A stretch of 64,000 bases of DNA from Acidobacteriaceae bacterium (GCA_028283625.1 JAPWKG010000016.1:1-64000); one strand, 5' to 3'. Counted from the first letter of the stretch, positions 45,589-53,674 are shown. The notes: generated from the sequence alone by a model not told the origin. Made by a program: numbers and translations.

Positions 45589-45634
45589 AACGCTCTGGCC
45601 GCCTCTTGCACTCAAGAAGCGGCCAGAGCGTTTT
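45589..45634 (+). terminator. Terminator after the coiled-coil gene
   Basis: A 14-bp perfect stem AACGCTCTGGCCGC/GCGGCCAGAGCGTT with a partly paired 16-base loop is followed by TTTTA. Confidence 0.88.
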
Positions 45635-45703
45635 ATGCGTATGCTGAAAAGACGAACGCCAGCACGTACAGTTCGAACCACCGGAGAGGATACAGTCCCG
45701 AAG

Positions 45704-47572
45704 ATGCATCGTATGCCGCTTACTCTTGCAACACTTGCCATGATCACCGTGCCTGCCTTTGCGCAGCAGCCCGTGCGCATCACGGCAGATTTCACCGACG
45801 CACCACGCCGCCTGTACCACGCAGAGATTGATCTTCCTGCCAAGGCTGGCGAAAACGTCTACACCACGCCGGAGTGGATTCCTGGAAACCATCGTCCGAC
45901 CGGACCAGTGGAGAACATCACAGGCGTCGTCTTTACGGCAAACGGCAAGACGCTCACCTGGCGGCGCGACGATGTCGACCTCTACGCCTTCCATGTCGAC
46001 GTTCCCTCAGGCGTAACCACCATCCACGCGCACCTGGACTGCATCGAATCCGAACACCGCTCCGATCATCTCGCCATGCTCGAGTGGGAAAAGCTGCTGC
46101 TCTATCCCGCACACAAGCCCGTACGCGAAATCCCCGTCATTCCCACCGTGATCGTTCCCGCCGGCTGGGGCATCGGCACCGCGCTGACGCCGGTCAAGCC
46201 TTTCGACGCCAACACCAAGCCCGGCGGCACCGTTGCCTACAAAGAAACCAACGTCGAACAGCTGGAAGACTCTCCAGTTCTCACCGGGGAATACTTCCAC
46301 GAGTTCACGCTTGCGCCGGAGATCTCTCCCAGGCATTACATCGATATCGCATCCGATGAGCCGGAAGACACCAACCTCACCCCGGCCACCGTTACCGAGA
46401 TCAACAACCTCGTGCGCGAAGCCTCTGCAGCCTACAGCTCGCATCATTACAACGAGTATCACTTCCTCCTGACGCTCTCGGATGTAGCCGGCGGCGAAGG
46501 TCTCGAGCACGGTCAGTCTTCTGACAACGGCATCGGAGAAAAGGGCTTCGCCAACCCGGTCATGAAGATCGCCGAAGCCGACCTGCTCGCCCACGAGTTC
46601 ACCCACTCCTGGAACGGGAAGTACCGTCGCCCCGATCATCTCTATCAGCCTGACTTCGCGACCATGCAGCAGGGCGAGCTGCTTTGGGTGTACGAAGGCA
46701 TGACCCAGTACATGGGCAACGTGCTCGCAGCCCGCTCTGGCCTCAAGACCCAGGAACAGTATCGCGACATGCTCGCCATGTCCGCCGCGCAGCTTGAGTA
46801 CAAGAGCGGACGCCTGTGGCGCTCCACCGACGACACCGCCATCGCCGCCAGCGTCCTTCGTGGACACGACGCAACCTGGGCCAACTGGCGCCGCGGACAG
46901 GACTACTACCAGGAAGGCGAACTGCTCTGGCTTGACGTGGATACGCTCATCCGCCAGCTCACCAACGATCAGAAATCGATCGCGGACTTCCACAAGCTCT
47001 TCCTCGCCAAGGGAGGCAACACCGGTCCGGAGATCGTCACCTACAACCGTGAAGAGATCATCAAAGACCTCAACACCGTTGCTCCGTACGACTGGGCCAA
47101 GTTCCTGCATGAGCGTGTCGATCTCATCAACCCACACGCCGACCTCGACGGCATCGAACGCGGTGGGTACAAGCTTGTCTTCAAGGACGAGCCCTCCGCC
47201 ACCGAACAAAAGTTCGTCGGCCTTCGCGGCGGTCCCAGCTACTGGTACTCGCTCGGCATCTCCGTGCGGAGCGACGGCACGCTCAGTGACGTTCGTTGGG
47301 GAAGTCCGGCTGACAAGGCTAAGCTTGCTCCAGGACAGAAGATCCTTGCAGTCAACGGTCACGTCCTCGGAAGCAATGCTCTGCTCGATGCGATCAATGC
47401 ATCCAAAGGAACGCAGAAGCCCATCACGCTTCTCGTACAATCGCAGGACACCATCACCGCCTACACGCTCGATTACCACGACGGCCAGCGCTACGCTGTT
47501 CTCGAACGCGATAACTCCAAGAAGGATTATCTCGACGAGATCACAACGCCTCTGGTTAAGACCAGCAAGTAA
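45704..47572 (+). CDS. Secreted M61 family metallopeptidase with PDZ domain
   Basis: This 622-residue exported glycyl-aminopeptidase-type enzyme has a signal peptide (about 1-20, ending AFAQ), an N-terminal beta domain, and a gluzincin core with H297-E298-F-T-H301 (LLAHEFTHSWNGKYRRP). A C-terminal PDZ domain (about 510-600; SPADKAKLAPGQKILAVNG) could recognise substrates. M61 enzymes release N-terminal Gly or Ala from peptides. The ATG at 45704 is chosen, with another at 45713; the in-frame codon at 45635 overlaps the upstream terminator. Confidence 0.93.
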   Translation: MHRMPLTLATLAMITVPAFAQQPVRITADFTDAPRRLYHAEIDLPAKAGENVYTTPEWIPGNHRPTGPVENITGVVFTANGKTLTWRRDDVDLYAFHVDVPSGVTTIHAHLDCIESEHRSDHLAMLEWEKLLLYPAHKPVREIPVIPTVIVPAGWGIGTALTPVKPFDANTKPGGTVAYKETNVEQLEDSPVLTGEYFHEFTLAPEISPRHYIDIASDEPEDTNLTPATVTEINNLVREASAAYSSHHYNEYHFLLTLSDVAGGEGLEHGQSSDNGIGEKGFANPVMKIAEADLLAHEFTHSWNGKYRRPDHLYQPDFATMQQGELLWVYEGMTQYMGNVLAARSGLKTQEQYRDMLAMSAAQLEYKSGRLWRSTDDTAIAASVLRGHDATWANWRRGQDYYQEGELLWLDVDTLIRQLTNDQKSIADFHKLFLAKGGNTGPEIVTYNREEIIKDLNTVAPYDWAKFLHERVDLINPHADLDGIERGGYKLVFKDEPSATEQKFVGLRGGPSYWYSLGISVRSDGTLSDVRWGSPADKAKLAPGQKILAVNGHVLGSNALLDAINASKGTQKPITLLVQSQDTITAYTLDYHDGQRYAVLERDNSKKDYLDEITTPLVKTSK

Positions 47573-47590
47573 GCAAACCCACACTCCGCA

Positions 47591-47633
47591 AACAGCAGAA
47601 GGGGCGCGAAGATTTCGCGCCCCTTCTGCTGTT
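47591..47633 (+). terminator. Long stem-loop between convergent genes
   Basis: A 20-bp perfect stem (47591-47610 with 47614-47633) has a three-base loop. No T-run follows, but it is placed as a bidirectional terminator for the M61 and cobA genes. Confidence 0.8.
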
Positions 47634-47662
47634 CTCAATCAAGCGGACTTCTCGACGAAACC

Positions 47663-48460
47663 TCAGCGTTTGTCCGTGAGCGATTCGAATGCTTCCCTCA
47701 ACGGAAGCTCCAGCGTCTCGACGGCTTCTCCATCGAGCAACGGCGCCATCGCACGTCCAATCATCAGCATCAGCGGTGCCGGTCCGCAGGAGAGCTCATC
47801 CAGATCCTGCAGCGCGCATGCGGCAACCTGCTGCTCCGGCCGCGCCGCATGAGAGATTGCCGCACACGGCATATCGCTGGCCACGCCCGCCGCACGAAGC
47901 TCTTCCGCAATGCGCGCGGTATCCCGGCCCGGCATATACATGACCAACGTTGCATCCTCCGGCAGGCTCCCTGTCCACACCGGGGCAGACGTCTTGCCTT
48001 CTGCATGATGTCCCGTTGCAAAAATCAGCTTCGAGGCGCTCTTACGATCCGTCAGCGGCAGCGCCAGTGCAGCTCCCGCAGCCAATGCGGCTGTAACACC
48101 GGGAACAATCTCAAACGCAATCCCCGCCGCCCGCAGCGCCGCAAGCTCTTCCCCCGCACGGCCGAAGATCAACGGATCTCCCGACTTCAGACGCACTACA
48201 GACTGTCCCGCTTTTGCCGACTCGATCATCAGCGCATGAATACCGGCCTGCGTAATGCGCGGCCGTCCGCAACGCTTCCCCACACTCGTCACAAGGGCGT
48301 GACGGTGCACCAGCGCCAGCACCTCATCGGTCACCAGGTCGTCATGAAACACCACATCCGCGCTCTCCAACAAACGCAGCGCGCGCAGCGTCAATAGCTC
48401 GGGATCTCCCGGCCCTGCGCCGACAAGATAGACCGTTCCCTTTTGCGCCGTAGTGCTCAT
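47663..48460 (-). CDS. cobA: Uroporphyrinogen-III C-methyltransferase (SUMT)
   Basis: This 265-residue enzyme adds two methyl groups from SAM to uroporphyrinogen III, giving precorrin-2, the precursor of siroheme. Family motifs are present: VYLVGAGPGDPELLTLRA at the start, VVRLKSGDPLIFGRAGEE, and EIVPGVTAALAA. It overlaps the dehydrogenase/ferrochelatase gene by four bases. Together the two replace the fused CysG protein, and they supply siroheme to the reductase at the head of the operon. Confidence 0.95.
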   Translation of the reverse strand: MSTTAQKGTVYLVGAGPGDPELLTLRALRLLESADVVFHDDLVTDEVLALVHRHALVTSVGKRCGRPRITQAGIHALMIESAKAGQSVVRLKSGDPLIFGRAGEELAALRAAGIAFEIVPGVTAALAAGAALALPLTDRKSASKLIFATGHHAEGKTSAPVWTGSLPEDATLVMYMPGRDTARIAEELRAAGVASDMPCAAISHAARPEQQVAACALQDLDELSCGPAPLMLMIGRAMAPLLDGEAVETLELPLREAFESLTDKR

Positions 48461-49116
48461 GCCCTTACATCGTCCTTCTTGGCGGCAGCCACGTAGCCAT
48501 GCTCACGCATATGCTGCTGTGCACGAACACGCGAAGGGCACTCGGCAAAGCCGCACACCTCACGCGAGGCCAGTTCATGCAGCAGCTCTCTGCGCGGCTC
48601 GCCGATCGGCTCCACCGCCGTCACCTCACGGCGCAAACGCCCCAGCTCCATCAACCATTCGCCAAGATCGAGCGGTAACGCAGCATTCAGTTCCTTCCGT
48701 AAACGCATCGACAACGCAGGCGACTCCCCTGCGGTTGAAATCGCGATCTGCAGCTCGCCACGCTTCACAATCGACGGGAAATAGAAGTCGCAAAACGGAG
48801 GATCATCCACCGCGTTGCACAAAACGTTCTTTGCGGAAGCCTCATGAAATACCGCGCGATTCACCTCCGGCGTAGCCGTCGCGGCCACACACAGAAACGC
48901 GCCCGCAAGATCGCCCTCGGCATACTCGCGCTGCTCCCACACAATCTCGCCTGCTTCCGCCCAGGCCTGCACACGCGGCAAAGCCTCCGGCGCAATCACG
49001 CGCACGGAAGCTTCCGCATTCAGCAGGCTTTCGATCTTCGACTCCGCGATACGACCCGCACCAACCACCACGCAGGGCCGCGCCGTGAGCTTCAGAAACA
49101 TCGGAAACAAACTCAT
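48457..49116 (-). CDS. Precorrin-2 dehydrogenase/sirohydrochlorin ferrochelatase (CysG N-terminal/Met8 type)
   Basis: This 219-residue bifunctional enzyme makes siroheme from precorrin-2. It starts with a dinucleotide-binding fold (FLKLTARPCVVVGAGRIAESKI) and has the NAVDDPPFCDFYFPS and ISTAGESPALSMRLRKEL stretches typical of CysG-N/Met8. It begins seven bases after the sulfite-reductase stop and overlaps cobA, so the three genes form one operon. Confidence 0.94.
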   Translation of the reverse strand: MSLFPMFLKLTARPCVVVGAGRIAESKIESLLNAEASVRVIAPEALPRVQAWAEAGEIVWEQREYAEGDLAGAFLCVAATATPEVNRAVFHEASAKNVLCNAVDDPPFCDFYFPSIVKRGELQIAISTAGESPALSMRLRKELNAALPLDLGEWLMELGRLRREVTAVEPIGEPRRELLHELASREVCGFAECPSRVRAQQHMREHGYVAAAKKDDVRA

Positions 49117-49123
49117 ATCGTCC

Positions 49124-50860
49124 TTACGCGCTGGGCAGCGCTTCCTTCTTCGTCATGTCGCGCTCTACCGCCGCAACCTCTGCCCCGTTCAACTGTGTGC
49201 GAAGCTCATCATCGCTCGTACGGCGGAAGTAGCTGCGCAGGGACTCACCATCACCACGGCCCTTCAGATAACCACGCAACAGGCGCTCAATGGCCTCCGG
49301 GCAATCCGTCGCCGCAGCGCGGTAGCCTATCTGCCGCGCAATCCCTGCATACTCTCCACCCACCGAGCCGCCGACCATGAAGTAGAACGCGTCCACCATC
49401 ACGCCATCCTTCTTGATCTTCTTGCCTTCGAGGCCGATATCTGCAATCCATCCCTGTCCGCACGAGTTCGTGCAGCCGGTCACATGCAGGCGGAACTGCT
49501 GATCGAACTCCGGTAACCGCTCTTCCAGCTCGCTCACCAGCCACTTGTTGAACGCCTTCGTCTCCGTAATGGCAAGCTTGCAGAACTCCGTGCCCGTGCA
49601 AGCCACCGCACCGCGGTAGAACGACTTCGGCTCCACCTGGAAGCCCGTCTTGCTCACACCCTCAACCACCGCCTGCACGTTCGCACTCGGAATGTTCACA
49701 AGAATCACGTTCTGACCAATGGTGGTGCGCACCTCGCCGTTACCGTACTTCTCCGCGAGCTCTGCAAACGCAAGCATCTGCTCAGGGTTCATACGGCCGT
49801 TGATCACCGTCACGCCCACCGAGTTCAGCCCGGCTTCCTTCTGCGGGTTCACGCCAACGTGATCGCGATACAGATCACCTGCCTCAGCGCCTTCCGGCTG
49901 CGGGTCGAACTTGTAGCCCAGGCGTTCCTCAATCGCTGTCAGCATCGACTCAGCCGTCCAGCCATGCTTCATGAAGAGGTACTTGATGCGCGCGCGCCCG
50001 CGGTTCTCACGCAGCACGTCCTGCTCGCGGTAGATCTCGCATACAGCCTTTACCGCATCAAACGCCTTGTCCTGCGGGATGAACGCGTTCATGCGCACCG
50101 AGATGTGCGGCTCAGTCGACAGCCCGCCGCCAATGCGCAGCGAGTAGCCGATCTCTTCCTTACCGTCCTTCACGCGCTTTAGCGCGGTCAGAGCCACGTC
50201 GTTGATCTCCGGGTACGAGCACCAGATCGGGCAGCCCGTCACCGTGATCTTGAACTTACGCGGCAGGTTCACAAACTCCGGATTGCCCGTCAGCTCGGCG
50301 CTGATCTTGTTCGCCAGCGGCGAAGCATCGAGCAACTCATGGCCATCGAGACCCGCCATCGGGCAGCCCGTCACGTTACGCACCACGTCGCCGCAAGCAC
50401 CCTTCGGTGAAAGTCCGATCGCGGTAAGGCGCTCCACAATCTCCGGCAACGATTCGATCGTCAACCAATGCAGCTGAATGCACTGGCGCGTCGTCACGTC
50501 CGCAATGCCGCGCGCGTGCTTCTGTGTAATGTCCGCAATCTCGCGAAGCTGCGAGCTCGTCAGCTTTCCGTTCACAATGCCGATACGCATCATGAAGTAG
50601 TCGCTCACCAGACCTTCGCCGCCCTTACCGCCGGTCACACCCACGCCATCGCCCTGGGTGTAGATACCCCACCACTTGAAGTAGGTGCCGCTCCAGTCAG
50701 CCGCGACGCTTTCGCGTCCCTGCTTGGAGTAGCCCACCACATCGTCCCAGCTCTCCCAGGGGTTCTTCTCACGCTTCAGCCGCTCGACCTTCTGCGCCTT
50801 TGTTTCCTTCACCACCGCGGGTGCCGCTGCGCTCGTCGAGTTTCCAGTTTCATCAGCCAA
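49124..50860 (-). CDS. Siroheme-dependent sulfite (or nitrite) reductase
   Basis: This 578-residue ferredoxin-type reductase carries siroheme and a 4Fe-4S cluster. The cluster ligands are in ACTGTEFC (C-x5-C) and GCTNSCG (C-x3-C), within two repeated ferrite-reductase halves. Nitrite and sulfite reductases look alike, but a leader ORF with three Cys codons just upstream favours sulfite reduction for cysteine synthesis. The start is set at TTG 50860 because GGAG lies seven bases before it. A longer frame to 50962 would run through the terminator hairpin and give a 34-residue extension unlike the family. Confidence 0.92.
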   Translation of the reverse strand: MADETGNSTSAAAPAVVKETKAQKVERLKREKNPWESWDDVVGYSKQGRESVAADWSGTYFKWWGIYTQGDGVGVTGGKGGEGLVSDYFMMRIGIVNGKLTSSQLREIADITQKHARGIADVTTRQCIQLHWLTIESLPEIVERLTAIGLSPKGACGDVVRNVTGCPMAGLDGHELLDASPLANKISAELTGNPEFVNLPRKFKITVTGCPIWCSYPEINDVALTALKRVKDGKEEIGYSLRIGGGLSTEPHISVRMNAFIPQDKAFDAVKAVCEIYREQDVLRENRGRARIKYLFMKHGWTAESMLTAIEERLGYKFDPQPEGAEAGDLYRDHVGVNPQKEAGLNSVGVTVINGRMNPEQMLAFAELAEKYGNGEVRTTIGQNVILVNIPSANVQAVVEGVSKTGFQVEPKSFYRGAVACTGTEFCKLAITETKAFNKWLVSELEERLPEFDQQFRLHVTGCTNSCGQGWIADIGLEGKKIKKDGVMVDAFYFMVGGSVGGEYAGIARQIGYRAAATDCPEAIERLLRGYLKGRGDGESLRSYFRRTSDDELRTQLNGAEVAAVERDMTKKEALPSA

Positions 50861-50900
50861 GGTGCGTCTCCATATGCCACGAAAATTTTTCACCGCAAAA

Positions 50901-50929
50901 ATCAAAAGCCCACGAATCATTTCGTGGGC
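50901..50929 (-). promoter_or_regulatory. Terminator-like hairpin in the reductase leader (attenuator)
   Basis: On the minus strand GCCCACGAA/TTCGTGGGC forms a 9-bp stem with an ATGA loop, followed by TTTTGATTTTTG. It lies between the Cys-codon leader ORF and the reductase start. The 5' arm CCACGAAA can alternatively pair with TTTCGTGG just upstream of the reductase ribosome site, so two exclusive folds exist. A further hairpin (CGCCTC/GAGGCG, 50977-50995) directly follows the Cys codons. Confidence 0.7.
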
Positions 50930-50980
50930 GCTCAGGGAGTAGAAGCTTCTTTCCGGCAGCAAACACGCCGCCGCTTCGCC

Positions 50981-51031
50981 TCAATCCCCGAGGCGCGAAC
51001 AACAACACGAGTTGGCGTGTTCGCGGTGCAT
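50981..51031 (-). CDS. Leader peptide with three consecutive Cys codons
   Basis: The 16-codon ORF encodes MHREHANSCCCSRLGD and ends in TGA. Residues 9-11 are all Cys, each as TGT. No ribosome site precedes the ATG. A TAAACT element (51040-51045) ends eight bases upstream, so transcription may start at or within two bases of the ATG (leaderless). Polycysteine leader ORFs that sense cysteine are known upstream of sulfur-assimilation operons in mycobacteria. Here the ORF sits about 120 bases before a sulfite-reductase gene with a terminator hairpin in between. The peptide itself is unlikely to have a function. Confidence 0.72.
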   Translation of the reverse strand: MHREHANSCCCSRLGD

Positions 51032-51112
51032 TACGTTCAAGTTTACACCACGTTTTCGCGAGGCTGGCCCCTTCGCCGTCACGCTCGCCCCCGTTCGCCC
51101 TCGCAGGCAAAC

Positions 51113-51146
51113 AGAAAAGGGATGCGGCATAGCGCATCCCTTTTCT
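51113..51146 (-). terminator. Terminator after the LuxR-type regulator gene
   Basis: A 14-bp perfect stem (51113-51126 with 51133-51146), six-base loop and CTTTTCT tail, 17 bases after the stop at 51164. It separates the regulator unit from the sulfite-reductase leader, so the leader must have its own promoter in 51032-51112. Confidence 0.9.
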
Positions 51147-51163
51147 CCCGAAACCTTCGCTTC

Positions 51164-51928
51164 CTACAGCTTCGCGCGCAACGGCATCCCCGGATCGGCA
51201 TACTGCAGCTCAGCGGCCTGCGTCTCATTACGCAGAATCTGATGGTGCAGACAGTAGAGCGCCAGCTCCAGACGATCGCTCACGCCGAGCTTGTCATATA
51301 CCTTGCGCAGGTAGTTCTTGATCACCTGTTCGGTCGTGCCGATCTGGTAGGCGATCTCCTTGTTCCGCATACCACGCGTAATGCAGGCAATGATCGCCAA
51401 CTCTTTCTCGCTCAGCTTCGGTTGCGTGCGCGGGTTGGTCAGCGCCGCGGCCTGTGCACGATAGGCGTCAATCACCCAGGAGATCGACTGGTTATCAATC
51501 CATGTCTCTCCCGCAGCAATCTTGCGTACGCACTTGATCAGCAGGTCTGGCGTAATCGAACGCGGCACCACGCCACGAACGCCGCGCCGGTACAGTTCGA
51601 CCGTATTGCTCTCATCGCTTTCGCTCACCTGAACAATCAACTTGGCATCCGGCGCACGGCGCACAAACTCCGGAATCGCATCGACCGTGCCCGCAATCAA
51701 CTGCCCTTCCAGCAGCACGATATCCGTGGGGAAACGCTGCAACGCGGCGTACAGATTCTCCAGCGTCTCTGCCTGCGCAACCACGCGAATGTCGTCTTCA
51801 AGAGCAAAAATCTTGCGAATGCCGACCCGATAGATCGCCTGCGAATCCGCAAGGATGACGCGTATCTGGCCTTCTGAAGGAGTACCACTGACTTCTGTTG
51901 TGTTGTCTAATTCTTCGTCGAAACTCAT
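51164..51928 (-). CDS. NarL/LuxR-type response regulator with degenerate receiver
   Basis: The 254-residue DNA-binding regulator has a receiver-like domain (about 22-140) and a LuxR helix-turn-helix (about 178-235; LSEKELAIIACITRG, QVIKNYLRKVYDKLGV). The phospho-acceptor Asp is replaced by Glu (E74 in IVLLEGQL), the first of the usual acidic pair is Ala (LADSQ), and the conserved Lys is replaced (VVPRSI). The protein is therefore probably not switched by ordinary phosphorylation. The Glu may mimic the active state. It overlaps the PilZ gene by four bases. Its targets are unknown. Confidence 0.9.
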   Translation of the reverse strand: MSFDEELDNTTEVSGTPSEGQIRVILADSQAIYRVGIRKIFALEDDIRVVAQAETLENLYAALQRFPTDIVLLEGQLIAGTVDAIPEFVRRAPDAKLIVQVSESDESNTVELYRRGVRGVVPRSITPDLLIKCVRKIAAGETWIDNQSISWVIDAYRAQAAALTNPRTQPKLSEKELAIIACITRGMRNKEIAYQIGTTEQVIKNYLRKVYDKLGVSDRLELALYCLHHQILRNETQAAELQYADPGMPLRAKL

Positions 51929-52260
51929 ACCTGCTCAGCTTTCAGGGAATATTCGTCGATCACCGCAGCCGCTACGGTCAGGCCATTCTCCGCACGATGC
52001 CGCACGATCCGTCCAACGCAACTGACTACAACATCTCCCGTGCCACCCATGACATCCGCCGGCATATTGATCCGGAAACGTATCACCGTATCAACCGGAG
52101 GAAGCTCTTCCCCGATAAACAGCACACCGTTTGCAGACACATCGCGGGTCACCGCCCGATACTCTCGCCCGTCAGCGTTCAACGTCACGGCAAGATGCAG
52201 GGGAAAACGAACAGAAGCACGTACCGGTTCGTTATCCGTAACAGCTTGGCTAGGGTTCAT
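51925..52260 (-). CDS. PilZ domain protein
   Basis: This 111-residue single-domain protein is related to cyclic di-GMP receptors. The second PilZ motif is clear (DVSANGVLF), but the N-terminal R-x3-R motif is only partly present (RASVRFPLHL). Cyclic di-GMP binding is therefore uncertain. Its stop overlaps the start of the LuxR-type regulator gene, implying a joint role in a cell-surface or motility response. Confidence 0.85.
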   Translation of the reverse strand: MNPSQAVTDNEPVRASVRFPLHLAVTLNADGREYRAVTRDVSANGVLFIGEELPPVDTVIRFRINMPADVMGGTGDVVVSCVGRIVRHRAENGLTVAAAVIDEYSLKAEQV

Positions 52261-52355
52261 CTTCCATCCTCGAAACCTGAGAATCTCAACCGCGTTCTTT
52301 CAGGCTCTCGGGAGTAATTCTATTGTAACTACCACCGGTTACCGCACCGACTTTA

Positions 52356-52631
52356 GTGGAGTTTTTCGCTGGAGACTTCGCCTTTTCCCAACTCGGGCAC
52401 GCCTCGCCGGGATTCCAGGCCTTCTGCCCTGCTTCAGAACAGATCCTGGCTCAATCTCCACCACGCTCCACAAAAAGCTCTTACGACCTCGGTGCCGCCG
52501 ACTGCGTTACCTTCTATCCCGACCGCCAGGAAAAAACTCAGCTTCTATCGGTATGGGACGCGTTTGCACGACAAAAGATGTACTTCCCCAGGCAAAAGCA
52601 GGGCCGCGCGGCGCATATCCGCGATAACTAG
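52356..52631 (+). CDS. Possible small hypothetical protein
   Basis: A GTG-started frame of 91 codons fills most of the 367-base gap between the PilZ gene and the esterase-like gene. Its amino acid make-up looks protein-like (DCVTFYPDRQEKTQLL near residues 49-64), but I recognise no family and see no ribosome site. It overlaps the convergent gene's stop by four bases. The rest of the gap (52261-52355) shows nothing definite. Confidence 0.3.
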   Translation: MEFFAGDFAFSQLGHASPGFQAFCPASEQILAQSPPRSTKSSYDLGAADCVTFYPDRQEKTQLLSVWDAFARQKMYFPRQKQGRAAHIRDN

Positions 52632-53344
52632 AGATAAATCTGCACCATACGCTGCCACCACGGCCAGCCGGACTCCGCCTGCTCCCCCCAGAGATCCAGC
52701 CGCACCGGAATGCCCTTGGAGCGCATCACTCCGGCCAGCGCCTCATTTTCCTTACGTACCGCGTCCCTTGCCCCAGCGGCCAGCACGAAACTGCTGCGCC
52801 GCAACTGCTCCAGATAGGCCTGCTCCCGAGCGCCGGGCAAATAATCCAGCGGCAGATTAAAGTAACTCGCGTCCTCGTAGTGGCCGCCCAGCAACCCTGC
52901 CTGCTTCAGGTCGAAGATGCCACTCATCGACAACGCGCTTGAAAAAAGCTGCGGATGCTTCAGCGCAAGATTAACCGCCCGATAGCCGCCAGCCGCGCAT
53001 CCTGCGGTCGAAAGCCGGGGGCGCCGATTCTTACTTCGTATCAAAGGCACCACATCCTCTAGAACGTACCGCTCATAACGCACCTCGGCTCGAGGACGAA
53101 GCTCCGGCGCCAGCTCCTGGCTCCACCACCCCTCGACCTCACCTTCATCAAGGCAAAAGAGCTGCAAACGGCCATGCTCCAGCTTTTCGCCGAGCGCCTT
53201 CACCATCCCGCGATCTTCAAAGTCATAGAACCGCCCACCGGCTACCGGAAAAACCACGACCGGAACCCCATCATGCCCAAAAACCAGCAACTCCATCTCC
53301 CGGCTCAGGTCCTTCGACCACCAGCGGTGATATTCGCGGTTCAT
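52628..53344 (-). CDS. Esterase-family alpha/beta-hydrolase fold protein lacking catalytic Ser and His
   Basis: This 238-residue cytoplasmic protein belongs to the esterase-like family that starts MNREYHRWW and ends WPWWQRM. In relatives I remember, the nucleophile elbow is G-C-S-x-G-G-Y and a His precedes the D-W-P-W-W motif. Here the elbow reads G-C-A-A-G-G-Y (codon GCG for Ala) and the His position reads Ser (AESGWPWW), while an Asp in GARD is kept. The protein is otherwise intact, so it looks like a pseudoenzyme. The ATG at 53344 has GAGG upstream; the longer frame to 53524 is a GC-rich artefact. Confidence 0.82.
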   Translation of the reverse strand: MNREYHRWWSKDLSREMELLVFGHDGVPVVVFPVAGGRFYDFEDRGMVKALGEKLEHGRLQLFCLDEGEVEGWWSQELAPELRPRAEVRYERYVLEDVVPLIRSKNRRPRLSTAGCAAGGYRAVNLALKHPQLFSSALSMSGIFDLKQAGLLGGHYEDASYFNLPLDYLPGAREQAYLEQLRRSSFVLAAGARDAVRKENEALAGVMRSKGIPVRLDLWGEQAESGWPWWQRMVQIYL

Positions 53345-53540
53345 ATGGAACGCCTCACAAAACGGCTGCACTGCCTGTAACATCTGAGCGCAAAGACCCC
53401 CTCCCGGGTTGCGCTGCCCCTCTCCCGGAGCCCTTCCCGGAACACCCGGCTCCGTGCCCAGGCCCGGCTCTCGCAGCAATCCACAGCCCGCCCGCCCTCT
53501 CACCTCACTCCCGTTTCCGGGCAAATAAAGGGAATTCGGC
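53345..53540. other. Non-coding stretch before the rpsP promoter
   Basis: This part of the 330-base gap between the esterase-like gene and rpsP is C-rich and has short CTCCCGG and CCCGG repeats. I see no ORF, RNA or clear promoter for the minus-strand gene. The rpsP promoter follows at 53541. Confidence 0.4.
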
Positions 53541-53569
53541 TTGCCCCAACCCTGAAAATCCGCGATAAT
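53541..53569 (+). promoter_or_regulatory. Promoter of the rpsP-khpA-rimM-trmD-rplS operon
   Basis: TTGCCC (53541-53546) and GATAAT (53564-53569) are spaced by exactly 17 bases, a good housekeeping-sigma promoter. It gives a leader of about 100 bases before rpsP. Confidence 0.72.
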
Positions 53570-53674
53570 AAGTCGTTCGGACTATCTGCGTCCGCCCGGT
53601 GTGTCGATTAGCGTCCACGCCGAGCGTGTCAACCCTGAACAACCAAGTTTCTGTACTTTGAGAGGATTTTCCCT

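Noticed and set aside
46007-47638. A 543-codon minus-strand frame over the M61 peptidase gene
   Set aside because: Shadow; the plus-strand gene has a signal peptide, HExxH motif and PDZ domain.
50861-50962. N-terminal extension of the sulfite reductase to 50962
   Set aside because: It would translate through the terminator hairpin and lacks a ribosome site; the TTG at 50860 has GGAG and gives the family-like N-terminus.
50861-51112. SAM or other known riboswitch in the sulfite-reductase leader
   Set aside because: I looked for SAM-I and SAM-II type conserved cores and saw none; the Cys-codon ORF explains the leader better.
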